From Planctomycetota bacterium (lineage in GTDB: Bacteria > Planctomycetota > SZUA-567 > H5-PLA8): DNA of 6,481 bases. The stretch lies in assembly GCA_025355035.1 (NCBI GenBank), contig JANXLS010000654.1:1-6481 (forward strand), given 5' to 3'. The notes under the pieces were generated by a model. The model saw only the letters and a program-made list of their open reading frames with translations, did not search any database and was not told where the DNA came from. Below, piece after piece: positions 4,191 through 6,481 of the stretch (its first letter is position 1; every line of letters begins with the position of its first letter). The translations under genes and the position numbers were made by a program.

Positions 4191-6481
4191 ATTCCGATTT
4201 CAAGACGATGATCTTGCCTTTGTCGGTCGAGACATAAACATAATCGCCGAAGGCTCGGATGGATTTGGGTTCGCCCATCTCGGGTTTCATTCTGAACTCC
4301 CAAAGCAACGATAAATCTTTCTTTGAATACGCGGCAACTTTGTTGGCGGTGGTGACAAGATAGAGATGCTTCCCGCTAGTCATGTCGATGTTCACGTAAC
4401 CTTCCAGAGCGACACTCCACAACGGTTTGACTGCGGCGCCGGTCGGGTCTGAAACACGAGGATATTTGATAAGTTCTCCGCGGTCGGCGCTGCGTCCGGT
4501 GATGAAGACGCCGGTTTCGTCGATGAGGGCGCCGACCGATTCTTCCATTGCTTTGCGCGCCGGAAGCGACCAGAGTTCCTTCTGGTGTTCCAGATCGAAG
4601 AGCGTGACTTTTCCATTGCGTTCAATCAACGCAATCAATGCCTCGTCTGGCTTTGATGAGAACGTGGAACGCGGCGACATCAATGGAAACTGGCGTTTGC
4701 AGACAGCCTCCTTATTGACGGGATCGAACGCCTGCAACATGCCGGACGCGCTCAGCAGCCACACGTGGTTGCGGTAGCGATAAAGGCCCGCAACGGGCGG
4801 TTCGCGCTTGGAGATATCCTGTTGATCAGCTGAAATTTCCCAGCGCAGACTGACCGCTTTGTCCTTCTTGTCGAAATCCGCAAAGCATCGGACAGAGCCG
4901 TCGGCAAAAGCGGCGATCAGAATGGAACTGCCGGCAAGAATTGAATGTTCGTCGACGAACATCGTCCCGACAATTTCGGCTGACGGTTTGCTGAGTTTTT
5001 CAAAGATCGACCGCCGGTCGTCGTTGCTTGGGGTTTTTGAATGCGCCAGGTCGATTTCGAGCAGGTCCTTGTTGCGCAGGGGCAGGAGCAGGAATCCCGG
5101 TTTGTAGAATTGCGGTGCGAGGCGGGGATTCCAATAGTTTTTTTCGTCCGGCGGCACGTTATCGGGGAGAGGTGCGCGCGGATCGTAAAGGTTCCGATAC
5201 GCCCAGAGAATGTCGCGATTGGGCGGATCAATGGCTAGCAAATCCGTGCCGTTGAGGATCAACATTTTGTCTCCGTACATGACGGGCGGAGCCAGAAGCG
5301 GTGCGGGGGGCTGCATTGTTCCGGTTGGAAAATCGATGATGATCGGGTCGAGTTCCAATTTGACGGGAATGTTCAATTCGCGCCCGGTGACGCGGGAGCT
5401 TGCGATGCGTTTGGACGTGAACCCGGGCCGCTTGACGGTGATTTCGAAATTTTCGCCAGCGACAATCAAGACATCTTTGGGCGTGACACCCATCGGTTTT
5501 CCATTGAGTTCAAGCATGGACCCGGATGGAATCGACGAAACGTTGACGGGTATTTCAACCTTTTGATCGACAAGCACCGAGTAATTGTATTCCAGAAGCG
5601 GCCCATATATCGCTCGGGCCTTGGCAAAGTCGCCTTTGGCCACGTGATCGACGGCAGTGGTGATGAGCTTGATCAAGTCATTGCATTTCGATTTCAATGC
5701 CTCGGTTCGTTGGCGCGCCTCGGCTGCGATGGGGAATTGCGGGTAACTCTGCGCGACTTGTTCGAATTTTGTCTTCGCTTCGAAAAAGCTGTTCTTTGCC
5801 TCCAGATCGATGCCCGTTTTGAAGAGTTGCTGTGCCGTGCTTCGCGCGGAAAGCCAACGTGCCTGGAGCGCTTGAGCTTCAGTCAAGCCGTCCAAATCGC
5901 CGAATTTCGGGATGGCCTGACCGATGGATTCGAGGGCGCTGTCTCCCTTTTTTTCGATCCATTCAGCCTGAGCCTGTTTGACGAGTTCCGCGACATTTCG
6001 CTGGATTTTCTGAATGGCTCTAATTGCGGCATCGGCTTGTTTGTAAACCTCCGTTGTCGCTGGGGCTTTCTGTGTGAGCAGGTCGTAGTCGCGCTTGGAT
6101 TCGGCGTATCTCTGCAGCTGGAAATTCGCATCGGCTCTTTTTTTGGTCCGAATTAATTCGTCAGAAAGAACGTCCGTGGCGGGACCGACCGTGTTCGGAT
6201 TGGAAAGCTTGTTAGTGACAGTTGTTTTGACAGCCAGATACGGCTCGATCGCAGATCGGATTTCCGGCGCGAGCTGGTTCTGAGGGTAATCGTCAAGCAG
6301 GCGTTTCAATTCGAGCACAGCTGTTTGACGCTGTTCGCCACCCAGCCGCAACTGGTCAAAGAGCGGCGGAACTTTGTTTTCGATGTAACTGCGGAGCAGT
6401 TCGGGAATGCGAGTCTTGCGAGTCTGGACGAGGTTGGCGACGTGGTCGCTCCTGTCTGGAAGGGTGTCGAGGAACGCGTCC
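4189..6481 (-). CDS. Helical-repeat / PEGA / PQQ beta-propeller protein, N-terminus beyond the window
   Basis: An open frame from the TAA at 4191-4189 runs to the right edge, giving 763 visible residues. The frame stays open upstream of a TTG at 6351, so the true start lies outside. The first ~300 residues (about 5560-6481) are Lys/Glu/Ala-rich helices with TPR-like stretches, for example AVLELKRLLDDYP, RYAESKRDYDLL, FFEAKTKFEQVAQSYP and DFAKARAIYGPLLEY. A PEGA domain follows at about 5355-5559 (PSGSMLELNGKPMGVTP ... VKRPGFTSKRI). The rest (4192 to about 5330) looks like a PQQ/WD40-type propeller with recurring Trp strands: DILWAYR, LRWEIS, KELWSLP, PLWSV and LLWEFRM. No membrane helix is visible. 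PEGA domains are usually extracytoplasmic or attached to signalling and surface proteins, and such propellers mostly serve as binding scaffolds, so an envelope-associated binding role is likely. The missing N-terminus could hold a signal peptide, membrane anchor or kinase domain. No enzyme activity can be inferred. Confidence 0.85.
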   Translation of the reverse strand, partial: DAFLDTLPDRSDHVANLVQTRKTRIPELLRSYIENKVPPLFDQLRLGGEQRQTAVLELKRLLDDYPQNQLAPEIRSAIEPYLAVKTTVTNKLSNPNTVGPATDVLSDELIRTKKRADANFQLQRYAESKRDYDLLTQKAPATTEVYKQADAAIRAIQKIQRNVAELVKQAQAEWIEKKGDSALESIGQAIPKFGDLDGLTEAQALQARWLSARSTAQQLFKTGIDLEAKNSFFEAKTKFEQVAQSYPQFPIAAEARQRTEALKSKCNDLIKLITTAVDHVAKGDFAKARAIYGPLLEYNYSVLVDQKVEIPVNVSSIPSGSMLELNGKPMGVTPKDVLIVAGENFEITVKRPGFTSKRIASSRVTGRELNIPVKLELDPIIIDFPTGTMQPPAPLLAPPVMYGDKMLILNGTDLLAIDPPNRDILWAYRNLYDPRAPLPDNVPPDEKNYWNPRLAPQFYKPGFLLLPLRNKDLLEIDLAHSKTPSNDDRRSIFEKLSKPSAEIVGTMFVDEHSILAGSSILIAAFADGSVRCFADFDKKDKAVSLRWEISADQQDISKREPPVAGLYRYRNHVWLLSASGMLQAFDPVNKEAVCKRQFPLMSPRSTFSSKPDEALIALIERNGKVTLFDLEHQKELWSLPARKAMEESVGALIDETGVFITGRSADRGELIKYPRVSDPTGAAVKPLWSVALEGYVNIDMTSGKHLYLVTTANKVAAYSKKDLSLLWEFRMKPEMGEPKSIRAFGDYVYVSTDKGKIIVLKSE

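Noticed and set aside
5563..6156. 197-codon plus-strand frame antisense to the PEGA/PQQ gene
   Set aside because: No recognisable domain or ribosome site was seen, and the opposite strand reads as a continuous repeat protein through the same region. It is best explained as a shadow.
6351..6351. TTG at 6351 as the true start of the PEGA/PQQ gene
   Set aside because: The same frame stays open for 43 further codons to the window edge with protein-like content (for example RIPELLRSYIENKVPPLFDQ), so the start is probably outside the window.

Overview
The window suggests a Planctomycetota-like or related bacterium of moderate to high GC. The reasons are a large BatA-type membrane protein with a von Willebrand factor A (VWA) domain, and a long helical-repeat / PEGA / PQQ-propeller protein; both architectures are typical of that group. 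This placement rests on architecture and recall, not on any search.

Layout from left to right. At 1-63 (minus) lie the first 21 codons of a short-chain dehydrogenase/reductase (SDR), with a clear ribosome binding site. Just upstream of it on the same strand is chrA (90-1367, minus), a full-length two-domain CHR-family chromate transporter. The 301-bp divergent intergenic region (1368-1668) holds a compact non-autonomous mobile element (a MITE) at 1450-1567. It has imperfect 21-bp terminal inverted repeats, a perfect 9-bp target-site duplication (CGAGGAAAA at 1441-1449 and 1568-1576) and a strong nested GC-rich palindrome. Rightward from there runs a 779-aa BatA-like VWA membrane protein (1669-4008, plus). 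It converges on a gene truncated by the right window edge (4189-6481, minus), which encodes helical repeats, a PEGA domain and a PQQ/WD40-like beta-propeller. The 180-bp convergent spacer (4009-4188) holds GC-rich hairpins and a modest rho-independent terminator whose T-tract runs into the stop codon of the minus-strand gene.

Functional links. chrA and the SDR gene are close enough (26 bp) to be co-transcribed, but an anion transporter followed by an SDR is not a recognised pathway. The BatA-like gene stands alone here: no MoxR ATPase or DUF58 partner, which usually accompany such genes, lies next to it. It and the PEGA/PQQ gene are convergent, so they are not an operon. No phage, CRISPR, toxin-antitoxin or biosynthetic system is visible. 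The clearest noteworthy signal is the small mobile element.
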